This document shows, one piece after another, positions 23,881 to 35,512 of a stretch of 64,000 bases of DNA (position 1 is its first letter; each line of letters starts with the position of its first letter). The DNA comes from Gamarada debralockiae (taxonomy: Eukaryota; Ascomycota; Leotiomycetes; Helotiales; Hyphodiscaceae): the NCBI GenBank assembly GCA_002803225.1, contig NXFV01001196.1:1-64000 (forward strand), in the 5' to 3' direction. The position numbers and the translations under genes are program-made. The notes under the pieces are model-generated. The model worked only from the letters and a program-made list of their open reading frames with translations, made no database searches and was not told the DNA's origin.

Positions 23881-24994
23881 TCATGATTTGGACATGCCAA
23901 GCATCTTTTCAATGTCTCCTTCTTGCATACCAGATCCTGCAAAGTCGTCAAAAACGCTTTGTGTCACTGGTACAATCGCATTTTGAATGAATACCGCTCC
24001 CTCCTTCGCGCAAAAGATCGGATCCTTGAAAGCACACTCGGATTCCAGCACCGCCCAACCCTCGTAATCGTACTTGGCCAGTCGCGTGAAAATTTGCTTG
24101 AAATCCACTTGTCCATCACCCAACGCACGAAACCGACCGGCTCGCTCAGTCCACGAACTATACCCCCCGTACACACCCTGCTTACCGTTTGGCCGAAATT
24201 CGGCATCCTTGACATGGAAGATCTTAATTCGCTTATGGTAGATGTCAATGAACTGTAGGGAGTCAGTGTTAACTCAATACATTTGAAAGATTCAGCCCGT
24301 GACTCGCCTCGAGGTAATCCAGTTGCTGAAGAACAAAGTGCGATGGATCGTACAGGATACAGGCTCTGGGGTGATTATCAACAACGCCCAGGAAGCGCTC
24401 GAAGGATACGCCATCGTGCAGGTCCTCGCCGGGATGGATCTCAAAGCACACATCGACGCCTTCGGCACCAAATGCATCCAAGATAGGCCTCCAACGCCGA
24501 CCGAGCTCAGCGAATGTCTGGTCGACGAGTGACTCCGGTCGCTGAGGCCAGGGGTAAACGTAAGGCCAAGCCAGAGCGCCCGAGAACGTAGCATGAGCTT
24601 TCAACCCAAGATTCTTGGAAGCTTTTGCTGCTTTGAATATAATTCCACGAGCCCATTCCTCACGCTTCTTGGGTTCGCCTTTGACTTCTGCCGGAGCGAA
24701 GCCATCGAATGGGATATCGTAGGCGGGGTGCACGGCGATCAATTGACCTTGCAGGTGGGATGACAATTCGGTGAGTTCGATTCCAGTGTCGCTCAGTGTT
24801 TTGAGGAGTTGGTCGCAGTAGCTTTGATCGGAGGCGGCTTTGTCGATGTCGATGAAACGAGAGTCGATTGGGAGCTGGATTCCGTTGAATCCGAGGGATT
24901 TAGCCCATTTAGCGATGCTCTCGAGATTGTTGAAAGGCGCTTCGTCGGAGGCGTATTGCGCCAAGAAGATGGCAGGACCTTTGATTGTGCGCAT
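23881..24994 (-). CDS. sugar phosphate isomerase/epimerase, xylose-isomerase-like TIM barrel (352 aa)
   Basis: Exons 24994-24308 and 24252-23881 are separated by a 55-nt intron that appears to use a GC donor (GCGAGT..ACAG, branch ACTGAC); GT alternatives give an immediate stop. The protein is a single AP-endonuclease-2/xylose-isomerase-like barrel with the expected metal ligands: Glu in CFEIHPGEDL, Asp and His in LYDPSHF, His/Asp in FHVKDAEF and Glu in VLESEC. Family members interconvert keto/aldo sugars or their derivatives (IolE, IolI, hydroxypyruvate isomerase); the substrate is unknown. It could act with the Gfo/Idh/MocA oxidoreductase 6 kb upstream, since such pairs are common in bacteria, but the MITE and pseudogene between them make this only a suggestion. 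Confidence 0.85.
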
Positions 24995-26739
24995 GATGGT
25001 CGTTGTGTTTGTGACACGAAGGGTGTTGCAAGTGACTGAGGTAGTTATAAAGTTCAGTGTTTCAGTCGTTCAAAGTGAAGTGAGCGATTGAAGGGAGAGG
25101 GGTCAACGTCGTACAGCGCGGGAAGGTGTAGCAAACAGGCAAAAGGCGAATGTGCGTTTGACGTCCTCGTCTAAAAACCGGAGTTATATTGCACGACTTT
25201 TCAGATGGAAAGAGCTGTTGTTTCTATCATAGAGAAAGACCCCTGACTTGGAGGCTTTCCTGAGTTTTCGATCATTTACAGTGGTTGAACGTTCGTCGCT
25301 GATAGTACAGTATCAAAAGCCGGGCAGTTCTGGATGTTTGGTACCTTCTCGTTATTCCCGGTCTATTTGAGTTTCAAATGACATTGTTAAACCTCGCGAA
25401 TTGATGGCCGCTGCTGACGTAACCTTATTGTCGATCTTCAGCAAGGTGCGGGGTAACGTTAGCCGAACTCGGTACATACAAAAGGGGTTCAGGGGTAGCG
25501 TTCTCCTCGACCGGTCACACATTTTGGATGGCAGAAATCAGTTGCTTAGAATCTTTGTTCCGTAGATCGTAAAATTAGAAGTCAGGTACGGACCATACAA
25601 TTGAAAAATTCAGCTCGCAATCATCCATCATCTTCTCTATGCGTTTTAAAGAAGTCCCGAAGTCTTCAGTCTCTGCCTCTCTTTGCGACCCAACCGTCTA
25701 GGGATACGAGTTAAATCATCTCATGGTCGATTTATTTAAAAACTGGCATTTTACTTCAATCGGGTTCGGAAGTGGTTTGTCACATGGTCCTTGCAGCACC
25801 GATGACCATGACAACTTTTAAGCATTTGATATTATTAATCCACTGCTTCCCAAGATCACCCTCCGATTTCCTCTCTTCGCTTGCAGATAGAACTCTTGCA
25901 TCAACGAGACGCACTTGCATAATTGGAACCATCAGGGTTCGAGGTCAGATGACGCGACACAGCGATGCTTTAGAGCTTGGCAGCCAGACTGTTGGCCTCA
26001 AGCTCCCGCTAATGAGGTTACGAGACCGAAAGGCACTTAACTGGATGAAAGGGATAAATATGGAAGGTATCTTCAGATAGCGAAGCTGTGGTTTTAGGCT
26101 ACAAAGTTTGTAGGTGCCAGGGCATCTTTTTAGATCGAAGCAAACTTTCCATCCAATGAAATGCTCATTTACGACTTAAGGGCCATGTCTCTGTGAATAG
26201 CTGGCACAGGCGTTCTTGATACCAGTTTAGATGGGAATATTCGTTGGCTTTGCTCATGTGGCCAAGAGTCGGCAAAGTGTACAAGTGCAACAATTCTATA
26301 CCAATGCGGAAGGTGGGAAACATGCAAGCGCTAGAAAGTTTTCTGAGCGCTGGAGCGGCAGTTGAGAAGTTTAAACCATTCATCGCCAATAAAACCGCAC
26401 GTTCTCCTGACTGGCACATTTTGGCGCTATTCTTTCGTGCATCCAAATTGATCGCCTCCCCACAACGGCAGGTCGGGATAGCCTTTGACCTTACCGAACT
26501 GCCCTTTTCGGGACGGAATGTCACGCATGTTGCAACGACTGGCTGAGCAATTGGAACTGTACTACTCGCTCATATTTAGGTGCAGTTGAAGCAAGATAAT
26601 CTTTTCGTTTAGTGGTTTGCCGCAACGATAAGTTCAGGGACAAATACCCCTCATCGGGACATCCATCCTCCTCGACGAACCCAAGAAGGATCTCATCACG
26701 TACTCGCTTTTTAGACTCAGTCAACTCAAAGTCTTCAAA
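24995..26739. other. long intergenic region, nothing recognised
   Basis: Overlapping ORFs at 25772-26080 (+), 26165-26524 (-) and 26244-26546 (+) have no motif I recognise and probably are chance frames. No element ends were found. The last 200 bases contain the phosphatase promoter. Confidence 0.45.
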
Positions 26740-27852
26740 ATGCGTTCCTCACTCATCATTGCCGGTCTTTTCACGACCGTTTTCGGTCAAACCCAATACA
26801 CATCCACTGGCGCGGCTGCTGTGGCGGCGGCACGAGCAACTGCCCGAACTGAGAGCCCGACAAGTAATGTAGCAGGAAAATCCTTTAACCGATTCGTCGC
26901 TATTTGGTGTGAGAATACCGACTATGATATGGCTGCCGGCGACCGTAAGGCTCGACCCTGTTTAGATTGTCCAGTACTGACTTTGCAGCCAACTTTGCTT
27001 GGATCGCCAGCCAAGGAATCACATTGACCAACTACCTCGCGATTACCCATCCCTCTCAACCCAACTATGTTGCGGCTGTTGGTGGCTCTACGCATGGAAT
27101 CAGCAGTGACAGCTTCACTCGAATCAGCTCGTCCAGCAAGACGATCGTCGATCTTCTCGAGGCAGGCGGAGTGAGCTGGAGCGAGTACCAGGAGGACTCG
27201 CCATACAGTGGCTTCGAAGGTAACTACGTCAATCAGAAGACCGGTGCCAATGACTACGTTCGAAAGCACAAGTACGTTGTTGTCTACTTAGAAAGGCTTC
27301 AGCTGACCTAGATTCAGCCCTCTCGTGAGCTATGACTCTGTAACCTCGAACTTGGACCGTCTCGCAAAGATCAAGAACTTCACCATGTTCTACCAGGACC
27401 TCAATAGCAACAAACTCCCGCAATGGATGTTTATTACGCCAAATATGAGTACGTTTGGAAGGATTTGCTTCGTTCATGATGCTGACTTTGACAGCGGACG
27501 ATGGACATGACTCCTCCGTGACCGTAGCTGGAAAGTGGGCGAGAAATTTCCTCACTCCACTTCTTAGCAATAATAATTTTATGCAGAAAACACTTGTACT
27601 CCTTAGTAAGTCGAATTTCAATTAAACTTCTAGGGGACTAGACTGACTAGTTCAGCTTTCGACGAAACGGCAAGCTACACAAGCAACAACCAAGTTTTCT
27701 CTGTCCTACTCGGCGATGCCGTGCCCGCTTCTGCTCGGGGAACTACGGATGACACCGCGTATACTCACTACTCCCAGATGACCACTGTAGAGAATAACTG
27801 GGGCTTAGGAGATTTGGGGTTGGGTGACGCAGATGCTGCGGCTTTCTACTGA
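26740..27852 (+). CDS. secreted acid phosphatase, phosphoesterase family (308 aa)
   Basis: Five exons: 26740-26944, 26989-27271, 27318-27448, 27495-27605 and 27656-27852. Four introns of 44-50 nt with good GTAAGG/GTACGT/GTAAGT donors give a 309-codon frame. A signal peptide (MRSSLIIAGLFTTVFG) leads into the phosphoesterase domain (PF04185 type): FVAIWCENTDYD, ITHPSQPNYVAAVGGSTHGI, TDDGHDSS and LTFDE carry the expected metal-binding Glu, Asn, Asp and His positions. Fungal members are repressible acid phosphatases that release phosphate from organic esters outside the cell. The length is short but typical for the single-domain type, and no GPI-like tail is seen. Confidence 0.9.
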
Positions 27853-28415
27853 GAAAGAGTTGGCAAGTGATGAGTTGAACCAGACAAATTTCGAAGGAAG
27901 TTTAGTTGGCGAGACAAAGACAGATGCAGAATTGCCAGCTAGAATTCTTTATACTTAATGGATGGGGACTTTAATGAAGGAAATCCTTACCCTCTCTCGT
28001 AACACTATTTCGATTTATTTCAACCGCCATCCTCTTCCACACAAACTGGTGCAGCGGTTGACTGCATCTTGGGAGTCAATCTCTGTCCACGGTTTCCTGC
28101 CATCAAAGGCACCTGCGTAACATGATAATTGTTGGTTAAGGCAATATTCGATCTTAATGACTCATGTGAGTGGGGGAGCCTCGGCTACTATCCCTTTTCT
28201 GGATCCGTCGCTCTTGCCATGTTGGAACTGCGGTGTGAGGTTCGCGCAGCGTAAGTTTATTTACGTTCCTTTTCAATGGCGGAAACATACGTAAACCCTG
28301 ACTTGCTCTGTTCTTTTCTCACTGCACAATAACTCGCTTTTTCGCATCGCTCACCTCCCGTCTCTAATAAACCCATTCTCCAATTTGTCCAGAAAGTAAG
28401 CTGAACGCCGCAAAA
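27853..28415. other. intergenic, nothing recognised
   Basis: No gene. An antisense ORF at 28257-28625 is mostly a shadow of the decayed gene that follows. Confidence 0.4.
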
Positions 28416-29313
28416 ATGAACCCATCTCAACCTCAACCTGTCACCGAGGCTCTCATACTTCACTTGAAAGAAGGCATAAACCTTGAAAATGTTCCTAGTG
28501 GCAGTCCAGCAGTACATACGTTCGTCCAGTTGACTAACATCCTTAAAACTCAATCTCTCAATGTTGGGTAATTGATCTCTAGCCATCTCAATTATGCAGT
28601 AAGTTGAGAGGTATAAGTCCATCAAGTCGAAACCCCAAACCTCTTTGTTTGGTCTATCGGTAAGTCACCTCTGAATAATCCACGTGGGCCGACACTGGGC
28701 ATGTCTCCCCCTCTAATGATTGGTAGAGATTGGGAATCCTTTGAACACTACACCGCACTTACCAGTTCTGAAGAATACAAATCATTCATGGCCGGCCTCA
28801 GTCAAGTGTATGATCTTGAATTGGCGGCACCTCTTATGGGTATAAACGTTGTTGTGCTTGTGGATCAGAATAGTACTGATACGAATTAGTTATATGCCGG
28901 ACTTGCTTTCGACACGGCTGCGGCTTTTAAAGCACCAGTGACAGAAATTGTCTTCATGGCGCTGCCAAACGGCATCACCGAAGAAACGATGACTACAATC
29001 GATAAGGCATTAATGCCTATTGGTGAAAATGTAGAATCGGTAGGCAAAAGCTGGGGATCTGCTAAGGAGTGGGGCGAGTTGATTCCGCCATATATTCCAC
29101 TGCCTTGCGTTCTTTGAATCTGATATTCGAGTGTTTGAGGTAAAGCAGAAGTCTCTGGCCCTCTCGAATGCTCTTCACGGGGTCTTTGGATATGCAAGTA
29201 TCGACGATCATACGAAACGGAGGAAACCCTCAAAACATGCCAAGGCTATTGAGACTATGGAAGAATTGGAGAAAAATGTTGGTCTGACGGACGCGACTAT
29301 CTTGGGTCGGTGA
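28416..29313 (+). pseudogene. decayed ABM-like (dimeric ferredoxin-fold) gene
   Basis: From ATG 28416 the frame reads TEALILHLKEGINL and later QVETPNLFVWSI, then, after a probable intron, DWESFEHYTALTSSEEYKSF. This matches two-copy fungal proteins of the antibiotic-biosynthesis-monooxygenase fold. The second half continues as APVTEIVFMALPNGITEETM and, after a frameshift, ALHGVFGYASIDD. Stops (LNVG*, V*VHQVE, DTN*LYAG) and shifts break it in several places. The family includes small heme or quinone monooxygenases and many unknowns, so no activity is assigned. Confidence 0.65.
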
Positions 29314-30155
29314 GCTATGGTCCACGTGCACTTTCGCATGGGGATGTGAAGAATTATAAGAGCAGTGTTAAAGTCTGCAGAGCACCATGTGGGGTGACAG
29401 ACTGTAGGCTATAAACCGTGGTTCGAGAATCGTAATGCCAGTCTCGTTGCATGATGGATCGAATGGAAGGTACTCAATTTTCGCCATGATTGGCTGTGTA
29501 TGGTAGAGATCATTCTAGTTGATAAATGTAGAATGCATCCTAGCGGTGTGAGATCCTTGTCGTCAGGGATATGGACACTTGAAGAGAAAGACTGAGCCTC
29601 TCGATTCAAAGACAAGGAAGGGCTGTTGAGAGCATCTAGAAACATAAAACAACCGCCCCGTGCGGCGTAAGGAGTGTGTAGCTCTTATATCTGATAGATC
29701 ATGCAGACGTTCCTCGACGGTGATGAAGTCTCAGGTGCAAATGAACACCGCACAGCTGAAACGACGATAATATGTACCTCTGAACAAAGCGCTGAAATTA
29801 GGTAACAAAGAGGACGTCCGGCAGGTAAGTTACCTAATTTACTACTTAAATTAACCTTAACAAGGCTACTAGGGAATATATCTCTCGAAGATTAAAAGTT
29901 ATGAGGGAGAAAAAAGGAGGGTCAGTTGCGCAGTCCCTTTAGCGACTTCAGGGGTCTTGGCACCTAAAAGCTTATTTTTCCGGCAAGGTTCGCATACCGA
30001 GACTTGCTTTTGCCCCAACGCCTCCATGTCATAGCAGCATCTGATCCGAGATACATCACGTTCCTCATCATCGCAAGATCGCACGATGCTTGCTACAAAC
30101 CGCACAACCTCTATCGGATGAGACTACTCGGCTCTAGGGCTTGGAACTGCCCGCC
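29314..30155. other. intergenic, nothing recognised
   Basis: No gene. An AT-rich patch at 29820-29900 with TTACCTAATTTACTACTTAA may be RIP-altered sequence. ORFs are short and unconserved. Confidence 0.4.
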
Positions 30156-31671
30156 ATGCTTCCGCCTCCTGCCTTGAGTTTCACACTCCCCTCAATCCAC
30201 GACGACCTGGTCCTGCAATGCAGAGTCTATCACCCTTCGTGCCTCGCACCTACGAAAGTTTCACAGATCACAGAATGGAGGAAACGGGCTGCGATTGTGG
30301 CGCATCCATACGCACCTTTGGGAGGTTGCTACGATGACCCCATTGTCGACATCGTGGCATCGACGATACTCAAGCAGGGCTTCATAGTTGGGACTTTTAA
30401 CTTTCGGTATACCTTTTGAACTGTATACAGTGCTTTTTGAATATATGCTGATAGTTGGCGCGTCTAGAGGAGCGGGTACCTCGAAAGGACGAACCTCGTG
30501 GCAAGCGAAGGCCGAGCAGAACGACTACATATCCTTCATCGGTTTCATGATCTACTACCTACATCACCTGTCTCCTCCCTCTCCGAACATACCTCTCGAA
30601 CAACCAAGATTCACTCGATCAGACCCCCAGCTTCACGACCTGAGTCCTGTCCCGTCACAAACTGTGCCGCCTCCACGCAACGCCGAGCTCCAGTTCCTTC
30701 CCCCCACCTCCAACAATCCTATTCCACAAATTGAAGTTGATGCCTCTTCAATGCCTCCCTCTCAGCACCGTTTACTTCTCGCAGGCTACTCCTACGGTGC
30801 TATGATAACAAGCTCTCTCCCGCCGATAATAAGCTCCATGATCAACCCTTTCCAGGCACCTCTCCCAGGCTCAGCATACGCCGAGATCCGCATGCGGGCC
30901 GACTGCCTCGCAGGCCAACAAAATGAGCTCATGAATGCACGAGTAGCCTCACTCTTGTCACAACTACACCACCGCGGCCGAAGTCTACAAATCGAAGACC
31001 ACATTCTCTCCAATCCAAAAATACGAAAGGCCAGCGGAGGAGTACGAATGGGCGGGGAAGAAGATTTGCAAAGGGCTAGCCACGAATCACACCGGTCGAG
31101 AAGCTCTTTTACAATTGAGACGCCGGAAAGAGTGAGGAAGAGCGTGGATAGAGTGAGGTCTATCGCGAAGTCGGGTCGATGGTCCGTTAGGAGAGAGAAT
31201 AGTCAAGGATCCTTTGCTTCTTCGAGTAAGAAGAAAGGCAGTGAGTCGGAGAGTTCAATTGAGCATATTGCGCCGGATGAGGAAGCAGCGAAACCTGAAG
31301 AGAAGGCAATAAAGGCTATTCACGAGGTTGGAGATCGGCTACAAACCGCGTATCTGTTGGTCTCGCCTCTGCATGGTTGGGTGAGCACTTTGGCTACTAT
31401 GTGGAGCTCGAAATTTGGTACGAAGAACGAATTGGAGTCCGATATGAAGTTCACAGTTGATCCTACACTGGCGCTTTTTGGCGATGATGACGTGTTCGTC
31501 AGCGTCAAGAGGCTGCGGGTTTGGGTGGAAAGGTTGAAAGGAGCGACAAAGGAAGGTGAAACCTGTCAATTCAGACACAGAGAAGTTTCTGGTGCTGGGC
31601 ATTTCTGGCATGATCATGAAGCCGTTCGGGTCTTGCAAGAAGAAGTCAAGGGCTTCGTTGCGTCTTTATGA
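30156..31671 (+). CDS. KANL3/Tex30-like alpha/beta hydrolase, with a one-base problem at the intron-exon junction
   Basis: Exon 1 is 30156-30406 and exon 2 begins at about 30455. Start ATG 30156 precedes FTLPSIHDDLVLQCRVYHPS. Exon 1 ends in GTFNFR and exon 2 continues with GASRGAGTSKGRTSW, the family's NFRG..GRTSW motif. The nucleophile motif GYSYGA and a late His in GAGHFWHD suggest an intact hydrolase fold; the middle (about 190-290) is a basic, Ser-rich insert. Between donor GTATAC (30407) and acceptor GATAG (30454) the exon 2 frame is off by one: TT precedes GGC where one T would keep frame. Either a recent 1-base insertion, an assembly error, or unusual splicing. Everything else is open to 31671. 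Confidence 0.75.
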
Positions 31672-32211
31672 CCCGAATTTGGGCTTGTAGTAGGCTCATC
31701 ATTTAGAAACTAAGTGAACAACCTCTGAATAGAAGCCCATACCAAGAGCGCTACTATGCGATGCTTTGAATTCTTTTAAAAAATAAAAAATAAAACTCAG
31801 GTGCAAGTAGTCACCTAGCAAGTCAGAGTTTGTTAAATGACTGATATATAAAGTTGGACCAGTTTAGGCCTCGTCAGACGTAGCAAACTCGTAAGTCATA
31901 AACCCAGCCTAACGACGTACTGAGATCCGTCGTGTTTGCAAGAAATGCTTATCAGATCTCAAAATCCAACTAAACCAACCATCGTTGTCCCAAGAAATGC
32001 CAAAAACATCAATGTCTAACAAAATGAAAATACAATCAAGCCAAGGAAATTAGTTCATAAAACATGAAACTATTATCGATCCTCCATTTCTAGACCTTTA
32101 TATTCCTCCCACTCGAACGCTCGGGCCACGGAGCGCCCTTGATTTTCACCAGCCACAAATATCATTTCGTAAAAGCCAAAATTGAGGGCCCCTTCTTCTC
32201 CATTAAGAGTC
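31672..32211. other. intergenic between convergent genes
   Basis: It contains the 3' ends of two convergent genes, an A-rich run at 31775-31795 and no recognisable feature. Confidence 0.45.
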
Positions 32212-32886
32212 TTACACTTCGTAAGGCGACCTCACCGCCTGCCAATCATCCGGATCCTCCTCGCCTCCCTTCCCGGACCGGAACTGCTTCTGTTCCTCAC
32301 AATAATCTTTCCACCACTTCTCGAAGGCCTGCCGATTGTACAGCCTTCTCGGCGCGCCTTCTCCCTCGCCGAAGAGGTCCAGAATGCGGTCGCAGTAGAT
32401 CCACACGCCCTCAAGATGCTGTGGCAGCAACGGCTTCTTGTCTTTGCGAGCAACGACGATAGTGCCGACATATGACTGCCACGCCGGGGGGGCAAACCCG
32501 GAGTCAGCATCGATGTTGAGATACGTGGCGATCTGATTGTCGAGGTCTGCCCGGTTGGTGGACGGAGTGCCCACGCGGTGGAGGACCAGCGGGACCTCGA
32601 TCAGCGCTGGGACGGGCGGCACGGGCTGCAAGAAGACGGGATGATCTGGGGGGATCGTGGTGGCGGACCAAGGCAGGAATTGGCGTTTCTCGACCTCGCA
32701 CCGGACGATGACGGCTTGGATGGACCCCGAGGGATTGTGTGTTACCGTCGACGCTAATGCAGGCGACTGTAAGGCAGCTGGAGCAGGTGGTGGATTTGCT
32801 TTGGGCGCAGGCGGCTGCTGAGTCGAGGTTTCTGGCTCGGAATCCGTGTCAATGTTGTCCCATTTCGAGTAATCGATAGGCGACAT
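32212..32886 (-). CDS. conserved fungal protein with N-terminal DYSKWDNI motif (224 aa)
   Basis: Single exon, ATG at 32886. The N-terminus MSPIDYSKWDNIDTDSE resembles the start of Cdc37-type and related co-chaperone proteins, but the rest does not look like Cdc37. After a Pro/Ala-rich linker (about 20-50) a compact domain follows, with EKRQFLPWSATTIPPDHP, VPLVLHRVG, an acidic-aromatic stretch, and the C-terminal RQAFEKWWKDYCEEQKQF. No catalytic motif or membrane segment is visible. The function is unknown; the start motif hints at binding to Hsp90 or another chaperone, which is inference only. Confidence 0.7.
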   Translation of the reverse strand: MSPIDYSKWDNIDTDSEPETSTQQPPAPKANPPPAPAALQSPALASTVTHNPSGSIQAVIVRCEVEKRQFLPWSATTIPPDHPVFLQPVPPVPALIEVPLVLHRVGTPSTNRADLDNQIATYLNIDADSGFAPPAWQSYVGTIVVARKDKKPLLPQHLEGVWIYCDRILDLFGEGEGAPRRLYNRQAFEKWWKDYCEEQKQFRSGKGGEEDPDDWQAVRSPYEV

Positions 32887-33028
32887 GGCGAGCACGGGGT
32901 GGACGCACGAAGGATTTTCTACACAGGTGCAAGTGGGTAAAAGATGATGAATTACAAGGGTTCCCTCCCGAGTGAGCGTAGGTGTCAGGAATTGCTTATG
33001 TAATCACTGCGTAGTGACGTGTATAGGG

Positions 33029-33317
33029 TAGGGTTCCTACTTTTTAGAGAATATAGAGTTGTCTTTATAAAATCCTAAAAAATAGAGAGCCTATACCTTT
33101 TTAGAAAGAATGTATGACTGATATAACCTAGTGTTGATAGGATAATATTTAAATATTTATACTTAGGAATTATACTCTTTTTATCTTATTTTCATAAAGT
33201 TTATGCAGACATTTATGCCCTATTTTATGCACTTTTTTAGAACATATACCCTAACTTTTAAAAAGTAGAGCTCTACGTTCTTTCTACATTTTAAAAACGT
33301 AAAATCCGGCAACCCTA
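33029..33317. mobile_element. hAT-like MITE, 289 bp
   Basis: It starts TAGGGTTCCTAC; the reverse complement of the right end is TAGGGTTGCCGG. The perfect 8-bp duplication GTATAGGG lies at 33021-33028 and 33318-33325. The inside is AT-rich without ORFs. The TAGGGTTGCC-type end and the 8-bp target site fit the hAT superfamily. Confidence 0.8.
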
Positions 33318-33325
33318 GTATAGGG

Positions 33326-34281
33326 ACTGGGAGACTATCTTCATCATTCATCATCAATCAACCTCCTGCTCGTACTATCAACACAAGCTGTGAAGCTCAT
33401 TAAGCTCATTAACATAATATCACTACTGTGTACTGTCACTATTTATTGCCATAACCTCTCTGACTTCTAACAGTGGGATTCGGCTGATCAGATCATGTGA
33501 CCATGACTTCGATTCGTCGCGCGCCAGCTCTTTCCCGTCTGATCCCCTTTCCTTGCCTTTTGTGTTCTGTATATTGCCTCTGGGAGGGTGCTCAAGCCGG
33601 AGGTAATTTGGTTCAATGTTGCCTTGTCTTGCGTGTCATGTCCTGATAATGCTACGACTACGAAAACACTAATCCAGCTAAACCTAACAATGTGTCCCAC
33701 GTCCATCGCCTCCCTACTTCCGTGCGTTTCCTCTCTTCCTCGGCGTCGCGTCTATGCTCGAAGCGGCGCCTCGCTTCTGTGGACTTCTTCCTTGTGCCGA
33801 ATTTTTTGCTTCTTCGGAGCCCGTCGCCGGCCGCCGGCTCTGTTTCTACGACTGGGTCAGTGTTGCGCCGCAACCGTTTTGTCACCTGCAATGATCTCTC
33901 GTCTGTCATCCGCTCTATCTCCTGCTGATTCTCCAGTCACCTCGACTGTTTCTTTCTCCTGTGCTCTCAGGAACACCAACTACTTGACTCCTGTTGCAAC
34001 CCGGATTGAAGGTCTGCGCCAGGACGGCTCAGTCCCGGTGTAGAGGAGAGCTGCTCAGCTATCGCTGAGGTTTCGTCCTCCTCCGCCGCTTTCTTCTTTC
34101 CACTCCCTTTTCCATTTCCTGTTCCGCCCTAAGAAGAATCCGCCGGACGTTTGGAAGACGATTCGACTGAGCTGTTACTGAACGGGTTTCGTCCCTTCCC
34201 CAGCTCCGCCCTTGCTTTCTGCGGCGAGGGGCCGTTTCTGGGAGCGCCGCTGCCGTCAAACGTTGCCCTCGACATGAAGCC
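33326..34281. other. pyrimidine-rich region upstream of helicase-like fragment
   Basis: From about 33680 to 34250 the plus strand is strongly TC-rich with several overlapping ORFs, none recognisable. It may be the decayed 5' part of the element that carries the helicase-like fragment at 34282. Confidence 0.35.
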
Positions 34282-34731
34282 GTTGTAGACTGGGCGCGCT
34301 TCAACAAGAGACATATCTCCGTCTTCGTCTCAACCCACACGTAGCGAAGTGGAACGCTGTCTCAAGACGAGATCACCCAGCCCATCGAACAAGGAGACGA
34401 CTCCAACTGCAAGGTCCCTGGCGTCTTTTTCCATGCCCAGGGAATGCCTGTAGTTGTGAACAAGAATATCTACACCGGGTTGAAGGTTGTAAATGGGGCG
34501 GAGTTTACCACTGCAGAAGTCGGCCCCGAATCCAAAATACCCAGGATACCATCTTGCGGACGACGTAACCATCCACTTCGGGCCGCCGCTCGGTATACTA
34601 TTACGGTCAAATGAGACAAAGGGCTTGGCAGTCCCAGTCCTCCCTCCGGGAACGGTGCTCATCAGACCTATCTCACACCCTCGACCTCTTCTCCTCCGTC
34701 CTTCACGTTGCTTCCGTCACCCTCCCATACC
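34282..34731 (+). pseudogene. fragment of a PIF1-like helicase-type protein
   Basis: The frame VDWARFNKRHISVFVSTHT, an in-frame TAG, then PGVFFHAQG and MPVVVNKNIYTGLKVVNGAE, followed by a frameshift and PGYHLADDVTIHFGPP and LPPGTVLIRPIS, matches the C-terminal part of multi-copy fungal helicase-like proteins that I associate with PIF1-type annotations. The ATPase core (Walker A) is not in this fragment. One TAG and at least one frameshift make it non-functional. Multi-copy occurrence suggests a transposon passenger, but no ends were identified. Confidence 0.55.
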
Positions 34732-35375
34732 TTATTCCTATATGCATCAATATTGAGCTTTTAGTGAGCCTTGGTTTGCAGCGAATTTATTCAGATCTAA
34801 AAGATCGAATGCTCGGTTATGTGGCAAGTTGCTTAGGAATGCAGTATAATTTAACGAGGGTCGAGGTAGTGTTGCCGCCCGTTGAAATTTCGGGGGCAAG
34901 GATAAGCATTACCTAAGGCAAAAAGGGGGGCATATTAGTGTTTGCATTCGAGCGGGTTTTCAAGGCACTCTATGATTATGGCACAAATTTCATATGTTAG
35001 TTGGGTGTGCATTTTGACTATTCTTTGACAGACCTCAGGAATGCAACATTCTCTGAAGGTATTTTCTACCATGGTTCGGGTTGAAATCCGACTATCTTCG
35101 GACTTCAGGATTGATTTGGGACGGGGGTAGGCTGTGGAGCTCTTTGATTTCAGCTCATATGACCTTTATAAATTTTATCACAGATTTATAGGCAGCGATT
35201 CGACTGTCCTCCAACCCAGAGGTTGCAGCGTGGCTGCTACAAGCCTTGGAAAGAAAACCAATATTAGAATTCGCTTTAATATTATGATGAAGTTGTTAGT
35301 GTCTGGTGTTTCTGGTAGTTTAACTCTAATCCTTCAATTTTCGTCCCACATTCGGTTAGTAGGCATGGCCGCTTC
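34732..35375. other. intergenic, nothing recognised
   Basis: AT-rich with a G run at 34925-34930. No gene or element end was recognised. Confidence 0.4.
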
Positions 35376-35512
35376 TACTCAGGCGCTAATCACCCTCGGC
35401 TCACCCTCGGCTCAACCAGCTCACCTGAGCTGTCTAAGCAACCTGAGTAGTCCCTGAGCACTTCCTGAGCAACCTGAGCAGTCCCTGAGCACTCCCTGAG
35501 CAACCTGAGAAG
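35376..35512. repeat. CCTGAGCA-type short tandem repeats
   Basis: Repeated words CCCTGAGCA(C/A), CCTGAGCAAC and CTCGGCTCACC occur in loose tandem. Similar CTCAGG/GCTCACC words occur at 44610-44695. Probably part of a degraded retroelement or LTR, though no boundaries could be set. Confidence 0.55.

Noticed and set aside
25772..26546. Possible small genes between the isomerase and the phosphatase
   Set aside because: Overlapping frames on both strands without motifs, introns or convincing starts.
33588..34043. 151-codon plus-strand ORF in TC-rich DNA
   Set aside because: Composition bias explains the open frame; no recognisable domain or start context.
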